Shown one piece after another: positions 45,380 through 54,900 of a stretch of DNA of 64,000 nucleotides (position 1 is its first letter; every line of letters begins with the position of its first letter). This DNA is from Janthinobacterium saanense (lineage in GTDB: Bacteria; Pseudomonadota; Gammaproteobacteria; Burkholderiales; Burkholderiaceae_D). The stretch is from NCBI RefSeq assembly GCF_014200675.1, contig NZ_JACHCI010000022.1, positions 32,199-96,198 on the forward strand, written 5' to 3'. Below the pieces are notes generated by a model. It saw only the letters and a program-made list of their open reading frames with translations, made no database searches and was not told the origin of the DNA. A program made the position numbers and the translations under genes.

Positions 45380-45916
45380 TCAGGCAGCTGCTTTCTTGGC
45401 TTTCTTGGCCGGTGCCGGCAGTTGCACGATCTGCGTGCCCAGGATCTTGTCATGCAGAAATTGCCCATTGCCCGTGAACAGGGCCGTGGCCGACCAGGCC
45501 AGGATGCCGATACCCAGCGCCGACAGGGCGGCCCAGTGCTGCAAGTTCAGCACATACGACACCAGCAGCGCAGGCAGCAGCCACATCCATGCGAGTATGT
45601 AGCGGTAGGCGGCGATGCGTAGCGGCACGTGGGCCTGGCCCGGCAGCACGACCTTCAAACGCCAGGTCTTCATGGCCAGGGTCTGGCCTTCACGGCTCCA
45701 TTGGTGGATGAAATAGGCGCCCATGACGAGGAAGGCCAGGCATTGGCGCATGTGCTCGGTCAAGGGCGTGTGCGCGCCTTGCACGGCCAGTTCAAACAGC
45801 AGGAAGGGCAGGAACAGCACGGCCAGTGCCAGCAGCGACTCATACACCATGGAAATCAGGCGGCGCTTGATTGTGGGGCGGGAGTGGATGCTGGGCTCTG
45901 GTGTGCTATTTGGCAT
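45380..45916 (-). CDS. RDD-family membrane protein
   Basis: The 178-residue protein has the RDD layout: an Arg-rich start (IKRRLISMVYESLLALAVLFLPFLLF), three membrane segments (about residues 28-48, 63-80 and 115-135) and a Lys/Ala-rich tail. RDD proteins are integral membrane proteins, some linked to ion transport. In-frame codons upstream to 46036 overlap the DUF3106 gene and were not used. It overlaps the DUF3106 gene by 11 bases. The role is unknown. Confidence 0.82.
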   Translation of the reverse strand: MPNSTPEPSIHSRPTIKRRLISMVYESLLALAVLFLPFLLFELAVQGAHTPLTEHMRQCLAFLVMGAYFIHQWSREGQTLAMKTWRLKVVLPGQAHVPLRIAAYRYILAWMWLLPALLVSYVLNLQHWAALSALGIGILAWSATALFTGNGQFLHDKILGTQIVQLPAPAKKAKKAAA

Positions 45917-46661
45917 TAGTTGGCGGTGGCGTAGAGGTAGTCGGGGGAGGTGCGACCGGTGCGGTGGCAGCCGGGTCCGCCAGCGGCGTTGCTGCCGCTG
46001 GTGCAGCAGCCGGACTGACTGGCATAGGCGCAGCAACAGCGTTAATGATAGGCGCGGCAGGCGCCATGATCACGCCAGGGTGAGCCGGCAGCAACTTGTT
46101 CGCAGGTTTTTTCGGCACAGGTTCAGCCGCCAGCTTTTTCTTTTGCTCTTCCGGCAACTGCTGGTATTGCTCCCATTGCAGGGTTTTTTCACCAGGATCG
46201 ATGCGTTTGGCGCGCGCATAATTTTCACGCACCATGTGGCGCTGCTCCGGCGTCAGCTTGATCCATTCGCGCATGCGCTCATGCACGCGCGCCTGTTCGT
46301 CCGGTTTCATGGAGGCAAAGCGGTTGGCGATGTCCAGCCATTTCTGCTTGCGCAAGGCCGACATCTTGTTCCATTCGCCGGCCAGCGGCGCCAGGGCTTC
46401 CTGCTGCGGATGCGACAGATTGGCCCACAGGGGATTGTCGGTCGATTTCGCCGTGCCACCTTTGCCGGCCGTGCGCGGCGCGCCATGCTTGGCAGTGGCT
46501 GCCGAGGCTGTGGCGGAAGCTGCCGCTACAGCGGCGGCGGCCACCGGCGCCGCTGGCGGCGCCGAAGAGTGGTTGCTGAGCCAGGCGACACCGGCCAGGG
46601 CGCAGGCGCCCACGCCGATACCGGCGGCCAGCAGGCCTTTGCGTACGCTATGACCGGCCAT
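45906..46661 (-). CDS. DUF3106 protein with Ala/Pro-rich flanks
   Basis: The 251-residue protein has one N-terminal membrane helix (GLLAAGIGVGACALAGVAWL, residues 9-28), an Ala-rich linker, a central DUF3106 domain (about 75-175: NPLWANLSHPQQEALAPLAGEW, KQKWLDIANRFASM, LTPEQRHMVRENYARAK) and a Pro/Ala-rich tail. The domain resembles Spy/CpxP-like LTPEQR repeats and should face the periplasm. Third gene of the sigma factor operon; envelope stress sensing is an inference. Confidence 0.82.
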   Translation of the reverse strand: MAGHSVRKGLLAAGIGVGACALAGVAWLSNHSSAPPAAPVAAAAVAAASATASAATAKHGAPRTAGKGGTAKSTDNPLWANLSHPQQEALAPLAGEWNKMSALRKQKWLDIANRFASMKPDEQARVHERMREWIKLTPEQRHMVRENYARAKRIDPGEKTLQWEQYQQLPEEQKKKLAAEPVPKKPANKLLPAHPGVIMAPAAPIINAVAAPMPVSPAAAPAAATPLADPAATAPVAPPPTTSTPPPTNAK

Positions 46662-46663
46662 GC

Positions 46664-47068
46664 TTATTGCTCGCGTTTCGTCAGGTAGGCATTGAAGCCA
46701 TGGTCCATATACGCCGACAGGGGCAGTTCGTCCGACAGCACGGCGGCGTCGAGTTCAGCCAGTTCGGCCACGCGTTGTTCCTGCTCGAACTGATAGATGC
46801 CTGTCAGGCCGGCCACCAGCAACAGCAGCGGGATGATGACGCTCATGCGTGTCAGCCAGGCCATCGGTTCGGCAAAGAACTGCGTGGCGATGCCGGCCAG
46901 CACGTTCTGGCGGACCAGCACCTTGACGGGCGCGTCCGCCTTCTTGCGCGATAAGGCCGCTTTGCGTGCCAATGCCAGGCGATCGGTGGCCGATGCGGGC
47001 AGGTCGTCGAGTTTTTCGTTTAGTGCGTGGCGCACTTTGTAAGCGAAATTGAGATCGTCGGTATTCAT
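46664..47068 (-). CDS. DUF3619 single-pass membrane protein, possible anti-sigma factor
   Basis: The 134-residue protein has a cytoplasmic N-terminus (NTDDLNFAYKVRHALNEKLDDLP), a membrane helix (VIIPLLLLVAGLTGIYQF, about residues 86-103) and a short outer tail. The ATG overlaps the stop of the upstream ECF sigma gene (ATGA). In-frame codons upstream of 47068 lie inside the sigma gene. Position and topology resemble anti-sigma factors, but no zinc-binding anti-sigma motif is visible. Confidence 0.82.
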   Translation of the reverse strand: MNTDDLNFAYKVRHALNEKLDDLPASATDRLALARKAALSRKKADAPVKVLVRQNVLAGIATQFFAEPMAWLTRMSVIIPLLLLVAGLTGIYQFEQEQRVAELAELDAAVLSDELPLSAYMDHGFNAYLTKREQ

Positions 47069-47634
47069 AGTTTTATTCCCTTGGCTTTCAGCGATTCGGC
47101 GAGCGTGTGCGTAGCTCTTGAGCAATGTGTTTTCACGCTGCCTTCGGAGCAACCCATCGCTTCCGCTGTTTCAGCCACATCCATGTCCTGCCAATAACGC
47201 ATGAGGAATGCTTCGCGTTGACGCGCGGGTAGTTTTTGTACCTCTGCATCGATTAAATCGAGTATCTGCGCGCGTTCGACCTGATCGGCCGAAGATTCTG
47301 CGGCGCTGGACCCCTGTTCTGCTTCGTAAGTATCAAGTAATTCAAAATCTTCATGCTCGTCGCCGGCCGGTTTCATGCCTGAAAACAGGCTGACCCAGGT
47401 GTTGCGCACCTTTTCGCGGCGGAAATAATCGAGGATGGTGTTCTGCAGTATGCGCTGAAACAGCATGGGCAGTTCGGCGGCAGGTTTGTCGCCGTACTTT
47501 TCTGCCAGCTTGATCATGGCGTCCTGCACGATGTCGAGTGCTGACTCTTCCTTGCGGACCGCGTAGGCGGCCTGCTTGAAAGCGCGCCGCTCGACATTTT
47601 CTAGAAAGTCGGATAATTCTTTGTCTGTTGCCAT
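47065..47634 (-). CDS. ECF-type RNA polymerase sigma factor
   Basis: The 189-residue protein has sigma region 2 (AYAVRKEESALDIVQDAMIKLAEKY, about residues 23-47, and RILQNTILDYFRREKVRN) and region 4 (LPARQREAFLMRYWQDMDVAETAEAMGCSEGSVKTHCSRA, residues about 133-172). No extra C-terminal domain. First gene of a minus-strand operon with DUF3619, DUF3106 and RDD proteins; the target promoters are unknown. Confidence 0.93.
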   Translation of the reverse strand: MATDKELSDFLENVERRAFKQAAYAVRKEESALDIVQDAMIKLAEKYGDKPAAELPMLFQRILQNTILDYFRREKVRNTWVSLFSGMKPAGDEHEDFELLDTYEAEQGSSAAESSADQVERAQILDLIDAEVQKLPARQREAFLMRYWQDMDVAETAEAMGCSEGSVKTHCSRATHTLAESLKAKGIKL

Positions 47635-48132
47635 GCGGTATGGGGCGAGCTAGCGGCTGCGTGTGCTGTGGGCTGAAGGGAAGGTGGGTATGCTTTTTAC
47701 AAACTGAGCGCATGCTAGCAAAAAATGTGTGTTTCCGCATGATTTTTACATACGGAGTGCGCAAAAAACGCATGCTGATGACATTTTCCTTGACCGTTAT
47801 GGTGCGACGCGATAACGTATGGGACGCTTTGAACACCCCAAAGCTCTATGGTCAGGTCGCAACCGGCACACAAAGCCAGCAGCGGCCAGACGCGCTTTCA
47901 TTTGTAGGCAGTTTGTTCTAACCCGCGCCACAAGCGCGAGCGGTTCGCACAGGCGCCACAGAAACTCCGGCCAAACGAGTTGCGTTAAGCGTTGTTTTGT
48001 AAGGTATCTATGGGTGCCCAAAGAAATGTCGTGACCGCATGAAAAGGGAAGCAGGAGCACTGTCGCGCACGGCGTACTTCGTCAGGAAAGAACATCCGAT
48101 CAATCTCCAATGGACCTTGAAAGGAATGTTTC
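47635..48132. other. 498-bp gap upstream of ilvB
   Basis: This stretch separates the leftward sigma operon from ilvB. It holds a promoter-like pair (47790-47818), which would leave a leader of about 310 bases before ilvB. I found no leader peptide rich in Leu, Val or Ile codons and no T-tract terminator, so classical attenuation is not supported. A frame at 47628-47921 has no family features. Confidence 0.55.
47790..47818 (+). promoter_or_regulatory. Candidate ilvB promoter
   Basis: TTGACC (47790-47795) is followed after 17 bases by TAACGT (47813-47818). The -35 is good and the -10 is weak. It lies about 315 bases upstream of the ilvB start. Confidence 0.35.
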
Positions 48133-49860
48133 ATGAATACCGAGGCAACAATACCTATTACTGGCGCAGAAATTGTCGTGCGCTGTCTGGCTGAAGAGGG
48201 CGTCGAGCACGTCTTTGGATATCCGGGCGGAGCCGTACTCTACATCTACGACGCCATCTTTCAGCAAAACAAATTCCAGCATATCCTGGTACGCCACGAG
48301 CAGGCCGCCGTACACGCTGCCGATGCCTATTCGCGCAGCTCGAACAAAGTCGGCGTCGCCATCGTGACTTCCGGCCCTGGTGTGACCAATGCCGTCACGG
48401 GGCTGTCGACCGCGTACATGGATTCGATCCCGATGGTGGTGATTTCCGGCCAGGTGCCCAGCCACGCCATCGGCCAGGATGCCTTCCAGGAATGCGACAC
48501 GGTCGGCATCACGCGTCCGGTGGTCAAGCACAACTTCCTGGTCAAGGACGTCAAGGACCTGGCATCGACGATCAAGAAAGCTTTCTTTATCGCCAAGACA
48601 GGCCGTCCCGGCCCCGTGCTGGTCGATATCCCGAAAGATATCAGCATGCACAAATGCCATTTCGACTATCCAAAGGAAGTCGAGATGCGTTCCTACCGTC
48701 CGGTCGACAAGGGCCATTCGGGCCAGATCCGCAAGGCGGTGCAATTGCTGCTGCAAGCGGAACGTCCGATGATCTACACGGGCGGCGGCGTGATTTTGGC
48801 CAATGCAGCTCCCGAGCTGAACAAGCTGGTCGACCGCCTGGGTTTCCCTTGCACCAACACTTTGATGGGCCTGGGTGGCTACCGCGCGTCGAGCGAGCAG
48901 TTTGTCGGCATGCCCGGCATGCATGGCACTTACGAAGCAAACATGGCGATGCAGAATTGCGACGTGCTGATCGCCATCGGTGCCCGTTTCGATGACCGTG
49001 TGATCGGCAACCCGAAACATTTTGCTTCGCACCCGCGCAAGATCATTCACGTGGACATCGATCCATCGTCGATTTCCAAGCGCGTCAAGGTCGATATTCC
49101 CATCGTCGGCAACGTCAAGGATGTGCTGATCGAATTCCTGGCGCAACTCGATGCGGCCGAAGCCAAGCCCAACGTCAATGCGCTTTCGAACTGGTGGAAG
49201 CAGATCGCCGAATGGCGCGGCCGCGACTGCCTGAAATATCCGACTTCGGATCTGGTCATCAAGCCGCAATCGGTGGTCGAAAAAGTGTTCCAGCTCACCA
49301 AGGGCGACGCTTTCATTACCTCCGACGTGGGGCAGCACCAGATGTGGGCTGCGCAATACTATCGCTTCGACAAGCCGCGCCGCTGGATCAATTCCGGCGG
49401 CCTGGGCACCATGGGGGTCGGCTTGCCCTACGCCATGGGCGTGCAGATGGCCAATCCGGACGCGACGGTCGCCTGCATCACCGGCGAAGGCTCGATCCAG
49501 ATGTGTATCCAGGAATTGGCGACTTGCAAGCAGTACCACCTGACGCCGAAAATCATCATGCTCAACAACCGTTTCCTCGGCATGGTGCGCCAATGGCAAG
49601 AGATCGATTACGGCTCGCGCTATTCCGAGTCCTACATGGATTCGCTGCCCGACTTTGAGAAGCTGGCCGAAGCCTATGGCCACGTGGGCATGAAAATTGA
49701 AAAACCGGGCGACGTCGACGGCGCCCTGAAAGAAGCGTTTGGTTTGAAAGACAGGCTGGTGTTCATGAACTTTATTACGGACCAGTCTGAAAACGTGTGG
49801 CCCATGGTGAAAGCCGGCAAAGGCCTGTCCGAAATGATGCTCGGATCGGAGGACTTGTAA
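48133..49860 (+). CDS. ilvB: Acetolactate synthase large subunit
   Basis: TPP enzyme for the first common step of valine, leucine and isoleucine synthesis. The 575-residue protein has the N-terminal pyrimidine-binding domain with the catalytic Glu in RHEQAAVHAADAYSR (about residue 56), the FAD-type middle domain and the TPP-binding GEGSIQMCIQELATC near residue 453. Length fits the biosynthetic family. AAAGGAA lies upstream of ATG 48133. The regulatory subunit gene follows after two bases. An alternative symbol is ilvI. Confidence 0.95.
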   Translation: MNTEATIPITGAEIVVRCLAEEGVEHVFGYPGGAVLYIYDAIFQQNKFQHILVRHEQAAVHAADAYSRSSNKVGVAIVTSGPGVTNAVTGLSTAYMDSIPMVVISGQVPSHAIGQDAFQECDTVGITRPVVKHNFLVKDVKDLASTIKKAFFIAKTGRPGPVLVDIPKDISMHKCHFDYPKEVEMRSYRPVDKGHSGQIRKAVQLLLQAERPMIYTGGGVILANAAPELNKLVDRLGFPCTNTLMGLGGYRASSEQFVGMPGMHGTYEANMAMQNCDVLIAIGARFDDRVIGNPKHFASHPRKIIHVDIDPSSISKRVKVDIPIVGNVKDVLIEFLAQLDAAEAKPNVNALSNWWKQIAEWRGRDCLKYPTSDLVIKPQSVVEKVFQLTKGDAFITSDVGQHQMWAAQYYRFDKPRRWINSGGLGTMGVGLPYAMGVQMANPDATVACITGEGSIQMCIQELATCKQYHLTPKIIMLNNRFLGMVRQWQEIDYGSRYSESYMDSLPDFEKLAEAYGHVGMKIEKPGDVDGALKEAFGLKDRLVFMNFITDQSENVWPMVKAGKGLSEMMLGSEDL

Positions 49861-49862
49861 CC

Positions 49863-50354
49863 ATGCGCCATATTATTTCTGTCTTGCTGGAAAACGAAGC
49901 GGGCGCCCTGTCGCGCGTGGTGGGCCTGTTCTCGGCACGCGGCTACAACATCGAAACACTGACGGTGGCGCCGACCGAAGATGCTACCCTGTCGCGCATG
50001 ACCATCGTCACCAGCGGTTCCGACGACATCATCGAGCAAATCACCAAGCACTTGAACCGTTTGATCGAGGTGGTGAAAGTGGTCGATTTGACCGAGGGCC
50101 AGCATATTGAACGTGAGTTGATGCTGATCAAGGTCCGGGCCGTGGGCAAGGAGCGCGAGGAAATGAAGCGCACTGCCGATATCTTCCGTGGCCGCATCAT
50201 CGACGTCACCGAAAAGACCTACACGATCGAGCTGACCGGCAACAAGGTCAAGCTCGACGCCTTCATCGATTCGATCGACCGCGCCGCCATCCTGGAAACC
50301 GTCCGCACGGGCGGTTCGGGCATAGGCCGCGGCGAACGCATCCTGAAGGTCTGA
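49863..50354 (+). CDS. ilvH: Acetolactate synthase small regulatory subunit
   Basis: ACT-domain subunit that makes the large subunit valine-sensitive. The 163-residue protein starts MRHIISVLLENEAGALSRVVG (ACT domain), with GYNIETLTVAPTED near residue 30 and a C-terminal domain with RTADIFRGRIIDVTEKTYTIELTG. Codons upstream to 49797 overlap the ilvB gene and were not used. GGAGG lies upstream of the ATG. An alternative symbol is ilvN. Confidence 0.96.
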   Translation: MRHIISVLLENEAGALSRVVGLFSARGYNIETLTVAPTEDATLSRMTIVTSGSDDIIEQITKHLNRLIEVVKVVDLTEGQHIERELMLIKVRAVGKEREEMKRTADIFRGRIIDVTEKTYTIELTGNKVKLDAFIDSIDRAAILETVRTGGSGIGRGERILKV

Positions 50355-50405
50355 GGTAACAATAAACGCATATTGCAGTAGCAGCACCCCCATACAACGC
50401 AGTGA

Positions 50406-51440
<1,035 letters not shown>

Positions 51441-51463
51441 GTTATTTCAGTTCGTCGCAAGAG

Positions 51464-51489
51464 AAAGCCGGCATTTGCCGGCTTTTTTT
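51464..51489 (+). terminator. Rho-independent terminator of the ilvBHC operon
   Basis: AAAGCCGGC (51464-51472) pairs with GCCGGCTTT (51477-51485) around a four-base loop, followed by a run of seven T (51483-51489). It lies 24 bases after the ilvC stop. Confidence 0.92.
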
Positions 51490-51605
51490 CGTCTGTTTGA
51501 TATAGCCCATGCTGTTGCAGTGAACTTTTCAGCAAAATAGGTTTCTCTGAATTATTTCCTAAGTGTATTATTTATATTCAGTAAATTTTATATAGGAATT
51601 CTAAA

Positions 51606-52001
51606 GTGGCCACTCGTCCTACCTCTGTCAATATCATTTCCTGGTTCATCATCGTCACCTCCGTGTTGTCGCTCGGTTCCGCGTATTACAGCCTCAATAA
51701 CCCGCTAACGCAGGAATTGATGGCCAAGAACCTGTTGCCGATCCCCGTGCAATATGTGCAGATGTTCGTGGGCCTGGTCATCAGCCTGGTTGCGGGGATT
51801 GCCATGCGCCAGGGCCACAACTGGTCGCGCCTGGTGTACGTGGGCTGGAGTGTCATCGGCCTGGTGATTGCCTTGGTGACGTCGCCGATCAAGGTGGCCG
51901 TCATCCCCGGTGCTGTGGTACTGGCCGTGATCGCCTATTTCCTGTTCCGTCCGAGCGCCAATGCCTACTTTACCCCGCGTGTTGCGGCCAACGATGCGTA
52001 A
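51606..52001 (+). CDS. Small four-helix membrane protein (131 residues)
   Basis: Starts with GTG, preceded by AGGAATT. The protein has about four hydrophobic segments (residues 9-28, 47-65, 75-92 and 94-115) and no signal peptide or conserved catalytic motif that I recognise. It overlaps the next gene by eight bases and probably forms a two-gene operon with it. Function unknown. Confidence 0.7.
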   Translation: MATRPTSVNIISWFIIVTSVLSLGSAYYSLNNPLTQELMAKNLLPIPVQYVQMFVGLVISLVAGIAMRQGHNWSRLVYVGWSVIGLVIALVTSPIKVAVIPGAVVLAVIAYFLFRPSANAYFTPRVAANDA

Positions 52002-52404
52002 GCTTTTCAGCGTGGTGTTCAAGTTTTTCGCTGGTATGTTTCTCTATTTGATCACCTTCCTGGCTTTCGCGAAAAATATCGGTTCCGATGGCCGATGGGG
52101 CATGCTGGCCATCTTCATGGGGCTGGCCGTGGCGGCGATGCTGGCCGGGCTGGCCGTGAGCGGATTTGCCTATTGGCGGCGCGATACCGGCATCGTGCTG
52201 GTATCGACGGCGGCCTTTAACGCATTCCTGGTGCTGACCATGGCATGCCTGTTCAGTAGCGATGAGTTTTTGAAGATGCTGCCGCCGGAAAGCGCTGCCA
52301 TGTTTAATAGTTACTGGACGGGCGGCGCCGTCATACTGGGCCTTGCCGTGCTCGGCGGCTGGCTGCTGAAGAGCGCGACGCCAAGGAGCGACAGCCTGGC
52401 CTGA
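51994..52404 (+). CDS. Small membrane protein (136 residues)
   Basis: ATG 51994 overlaps the end of the previous gene by eight bases. Hydrophobic segments lie at about residues 5-27, 35-58, 66-86 and 105-127. In-frame codons upstream from 51961 lie inside the previous gene. A strong terminator follows 24 bases after the stop. Function unknown. Confidence 0.7.
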   Translation: MRKLFSVVFKFFAGMFLYLITFLAFAKNIGSDGRWGMLAIFMGLAVAAMLAGLAVSGFAYWRRDTGIVLVSTAAFNAFLVLTMACLFSSDEFLKMLPPESAAMFNSYWTGGAVILGLAVLGGWLLKSATPRSDSLA

Positions 52405-52427
52405 CTGCTCGCGCAAGAAACAGCAAG

Positions 52428-52459
52428 CCAGGCATCCCGGTGGATGCCTGGTTTTTTTT
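52428..52459 (+). terminator. Rho-independent terminator after the small membrane protein pair
   Basis: CCAGGCATCC (52428-52437) pairs with GGATGCCTGG (52442-52451), loop CGGT, followed by eight T (52452-52459). Confidence 0.95.
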
Positions 52460-52639
52460 AAGCACACGTTTTTCGCTCGCCTCCTGTGTTTCCATATTCC
52501 TATATAATCCCGCCCTTCCTTTGCAGTTTCATACTCGACTGCATCTGTTTCGGTTTCTGCCGACCGCAACGCGCATCACCGCTTTCGTAGCACGCCAGGC
52601 GCTTATTCATTAGCTGCTTGCGCAATCAGAAGGACTCCT

Positions 52640-53878
52640 ATGACTGACCGCTTTACCGCCACAGTGCCGCCATCGGCCGCTGTTGATACTTCCATTCCCC
52701 AACGCCTTCCGGTGCTGGCCTTGCTGGCCCTGGCCATGACCAGTTTTATCGCCATCCTGACGGAAACCTTGCCGGCCGGCCTGCTGCCGCAGATTGCCCA
52801 GGGCCTCGGTATTTCCGAAGTCATGACGGGCCAGTTGGTCACCGTGTATGCCATCGGTTCGATTTTGACGGCGATACCGCTGACGGCGCTGACCAGCAGC
52901 TGGCGCCGGCGCCATGTGCTGTTGCTGGCGGTGGGCGGCTTTCTGGTCTTCAATACCGTCACCGCCCTGTCGCCGCATTACATCGTGACCTTGATTTCAC
53001 GCTTTTTGGCCGGCATGGCTGCGGGCCTGGCCTGGGGCTTGATGGCCGGTTATGCGCGGCGCATGGTGCCGGCGGAACAGCAGGGCAGGGCGATGGCGAT
53101 TGCCATGATAGGCACGCCGCTGGCCTTGTCGCTCGGTGTGCCGCTGGGCACCTTGATGGGTGGCGTGCTGGGCTGGCGCAGCATCTTCGGCATCATGTCG
53201 GGCCTGGCCGTGGTGCTGATCGCCTGGGTGTTGCTGGCCGTGCCTGATTATCCGGGGCAAAAAGATGGCGAGCGCCTCAGCATACGCGAGGTTTTCATGA
53301 CGCCGGGCGTGCGTCCCATTTTGTGCGTGATCGTGGTCTGGATGCTGGCGCACAATATTTTGTACACCTATATCGCGCCGTTCCTGGCGCCGTCCGGCTT
53401 GCGTGGCCGGGTCGACCTGGTGCTGCTGGTGTATGGCGTGGGGTCGCTGGCGGGCATCTGGCTGGTCAGTCAGTTGATCGACCGCTGGCTGCGCAAGATG
53501 GTGCTGGGCAGTATCGCTGCTTTTGCGCTGGTGGTGGTGGCGCTGGGCGTGGCCATGGACTCTCCCGCCGTGATCTATATCAGCATGGTGATCTGGGGCA
53601 TGACCTTTGGCGGCGCCGGCACCTTGCTGCAAACGGCCTCGGCTGACGCGGCCGGCGACGGCATGGATGTGGCGCAAGCGATGGTGGCGACCATCTGGAA
53701 CGTGGCGATTGCGGGCGGCGGCCTGGCGGGCGGCATGCTGCTCGACGGCTATGGCCCGGCAGCGTTTCCGTGTGCCATGCTGGGCTTGCTGGTCGTGGCC
53801 TTGGCTGTCGCCTGGCGCGCCCATGCGCACAGCTTCAAGCCGGGCCGCCGCACGGGTGGTGCGGTGGCTGGGCACTGA
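52640..53878 (+). CDS. MFS exporter of the DHA1 type
   Basis: The 412-residue protein has twelve predicted helices. The loop between helices 2 and 3 carries LTSSWRRRHVLLLAVGG and helix 4 carries RFLAGMAAGLAWGLMAGYARR, a pattern seen in the AraJ/sugar-efflux and drug-efflux MFS group. The N-terminal tail is soluble. AGGACTCCT precedes the ATG. It is probably a single gene; no regulator is adjacent. Substrate unknown. Confidence 0.85.
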   Translation: MTDRFTATVPPSAAVDTSIPQRLPVLALLALAMTSFIAILTETLPAGLLPQIAQGLGISEVMTGQLVTVYAIGSILTAIPLTALTSSWRRRHVLLLAVGGFLVFNTVTALSPHYIVTLISRFLAGMAAGLAWGLMAGYARRMVPAEQQGRAMAIAMIGTPLALSLGVPLGTLMGGVLGWRSIFGIMSGLAVVLIAWVLLAVPDYPGQKDGERLSIREVFMTPGVRPILCVIVVWMLAHNILYTYIAPFLAPSGLRGRVDLVLLVYGVGSLAGIWLVSQLIDRWLRKMVLGSIAAFALVVVALGVAMDSPAVIYISMVIWGMTFGGAGTLLQTASADAAGDGMDVAQAMVATIWNVAIAGGGLAGGMLLDGYGPAAFPCAMLGLLVVALAVAWRAHAHSFKPGRRTGGAVAGH

Positions 53879-54030
53879 CTGTTATTTAAAATAACACTGT
53901 TATGAAATGTGAGAAAATGTGACGGGCGAGGGCAGTTTGTGACGATTTGTTAATTTGCGCCACGGGAATGGTTGAGCCGGTAGAATCTACGCACTTTGAC
54001 AAGTTTTATCAATCACCGAGGAGTACCCCT

Positions 54031-54786
54031 ATGACCGTCATGAAATCCGTTCTTGTCGCCGCCGCTGCCACTGTTGCCCTGAGCGCGCACGCGCAAACCC
54101 TGCCGACGACCGGCACCCTGGTGGTGGTGCCAGCCTACGGCGAAGTCAAGCATGCCAATGACCAGGTGGTTGCCACTCTGGCCATCGAAGAGCAGGACAA
54201 GGACAAGGCGGCTGCCGCATCGCGCGTCAACCAGAAGATGAACAAGGGCGTGGCCATCGTCAAGCAGGCTGACCCGCAAGCCGTGCTGAAATCGTATGGC
54301 TATTACACCTACCCTGTGTACCCGGAAGAGCGTCCGCTGCCAGCCGGCGCCGTGGCCAAGCCGCGTGTGCCGACCGCCTGGCGCGTGGGCCAGTATCTGG
54401 AAGTGACCACCAGCAATCTGAGCAACTTGCCGAAAACCGTGTCGGCCGCACAAGGCGTGCTGACCCTGAATGGCTTGAATTTCGGCCTGAAGCCGGAAAC
54501 CATCCGCGTGCTGGACGATCAGCGTATCGCCGCCACGTATAAAAACCTGAACGAGCGCATCGCTTCGATTGCCCGCGCCATGGGCCGCAATGTGTCCGAC
54601 GCCGTGCTCGATACGGTAGATTTTGAGGGTTCGGGTAATTACGCCAATGAAAGCCGTCCCGCCGCCGCACCGATGATGATGCGCAGCGCCAAGATGGCCG
54701 ACGACAGCGCTGTCGCCGAGCCTAGCTTCGAGCCAGGCGAGACGACACTGGATATGCGCGTGGTTGGTAAAGTCAAATTCAAATAA
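54031..54786 (+). CDS. SIMPL-domain (DUF541) periplasmic protein, copy 1
   Basis: The 251-residue protein has a signal peptide (MKSVLVAAAATVALSAHAQ) followed by the SIMPL/DUF541 domain (about residues 28-235: TLVVVPAYGEVKHANDQVVATLAIEEQDKDK-type start, RVGQYLEVTT, and a C-terminal PGETTLDMRVVGKVKF). Codons upstream to 53947 are leader sequence. GAGGAG lies upstream of ATG 54031. A tandem paralogue follows after 114 bases. The SIMPL family forms periplasmic rings, but the role is unclear. Confidence 0.85.
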   Translation: MTVMKSVLVAAAATVALSAHAQTLPTTGTLVVVPAYGEVKHANDQVVATLAIEEQDKDKAAAASRVNQKMNKGVAIVKQADPQAVLKSYGYYTYPVYPEERPLPAGAVAKPRVPTAWRVGQYLEVTTSNLSNLPKTVSAAQGVLTLNGLNFGLKPETIRVLDDQRIAATYKNLNERIASIARAMGRNVSDAVLDTVDFEGSGNYANESRPAAAPMMMRSAKMADDSAVAEPSFEPGETTLDMRVVGKVKFK

Positions 54787-54900
54787 GGGACGCATGCCTG
54801 CGCGCCGCGCCTTGCGGCTGCGCTGTACTATTTCCTAAAGCCATGGGGTAGCATCATCACCCCATGCGCGTCCATGTTGTAGAAATCCGAGGAGAAATAT

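Noticed and set aside
47628..47921. 97-residue plus-strand open frame upstream of ilvB
   Set aside because: No ribosome binding site, overlaps the sigma factor start and the candidate promoter, and has no family similarity.
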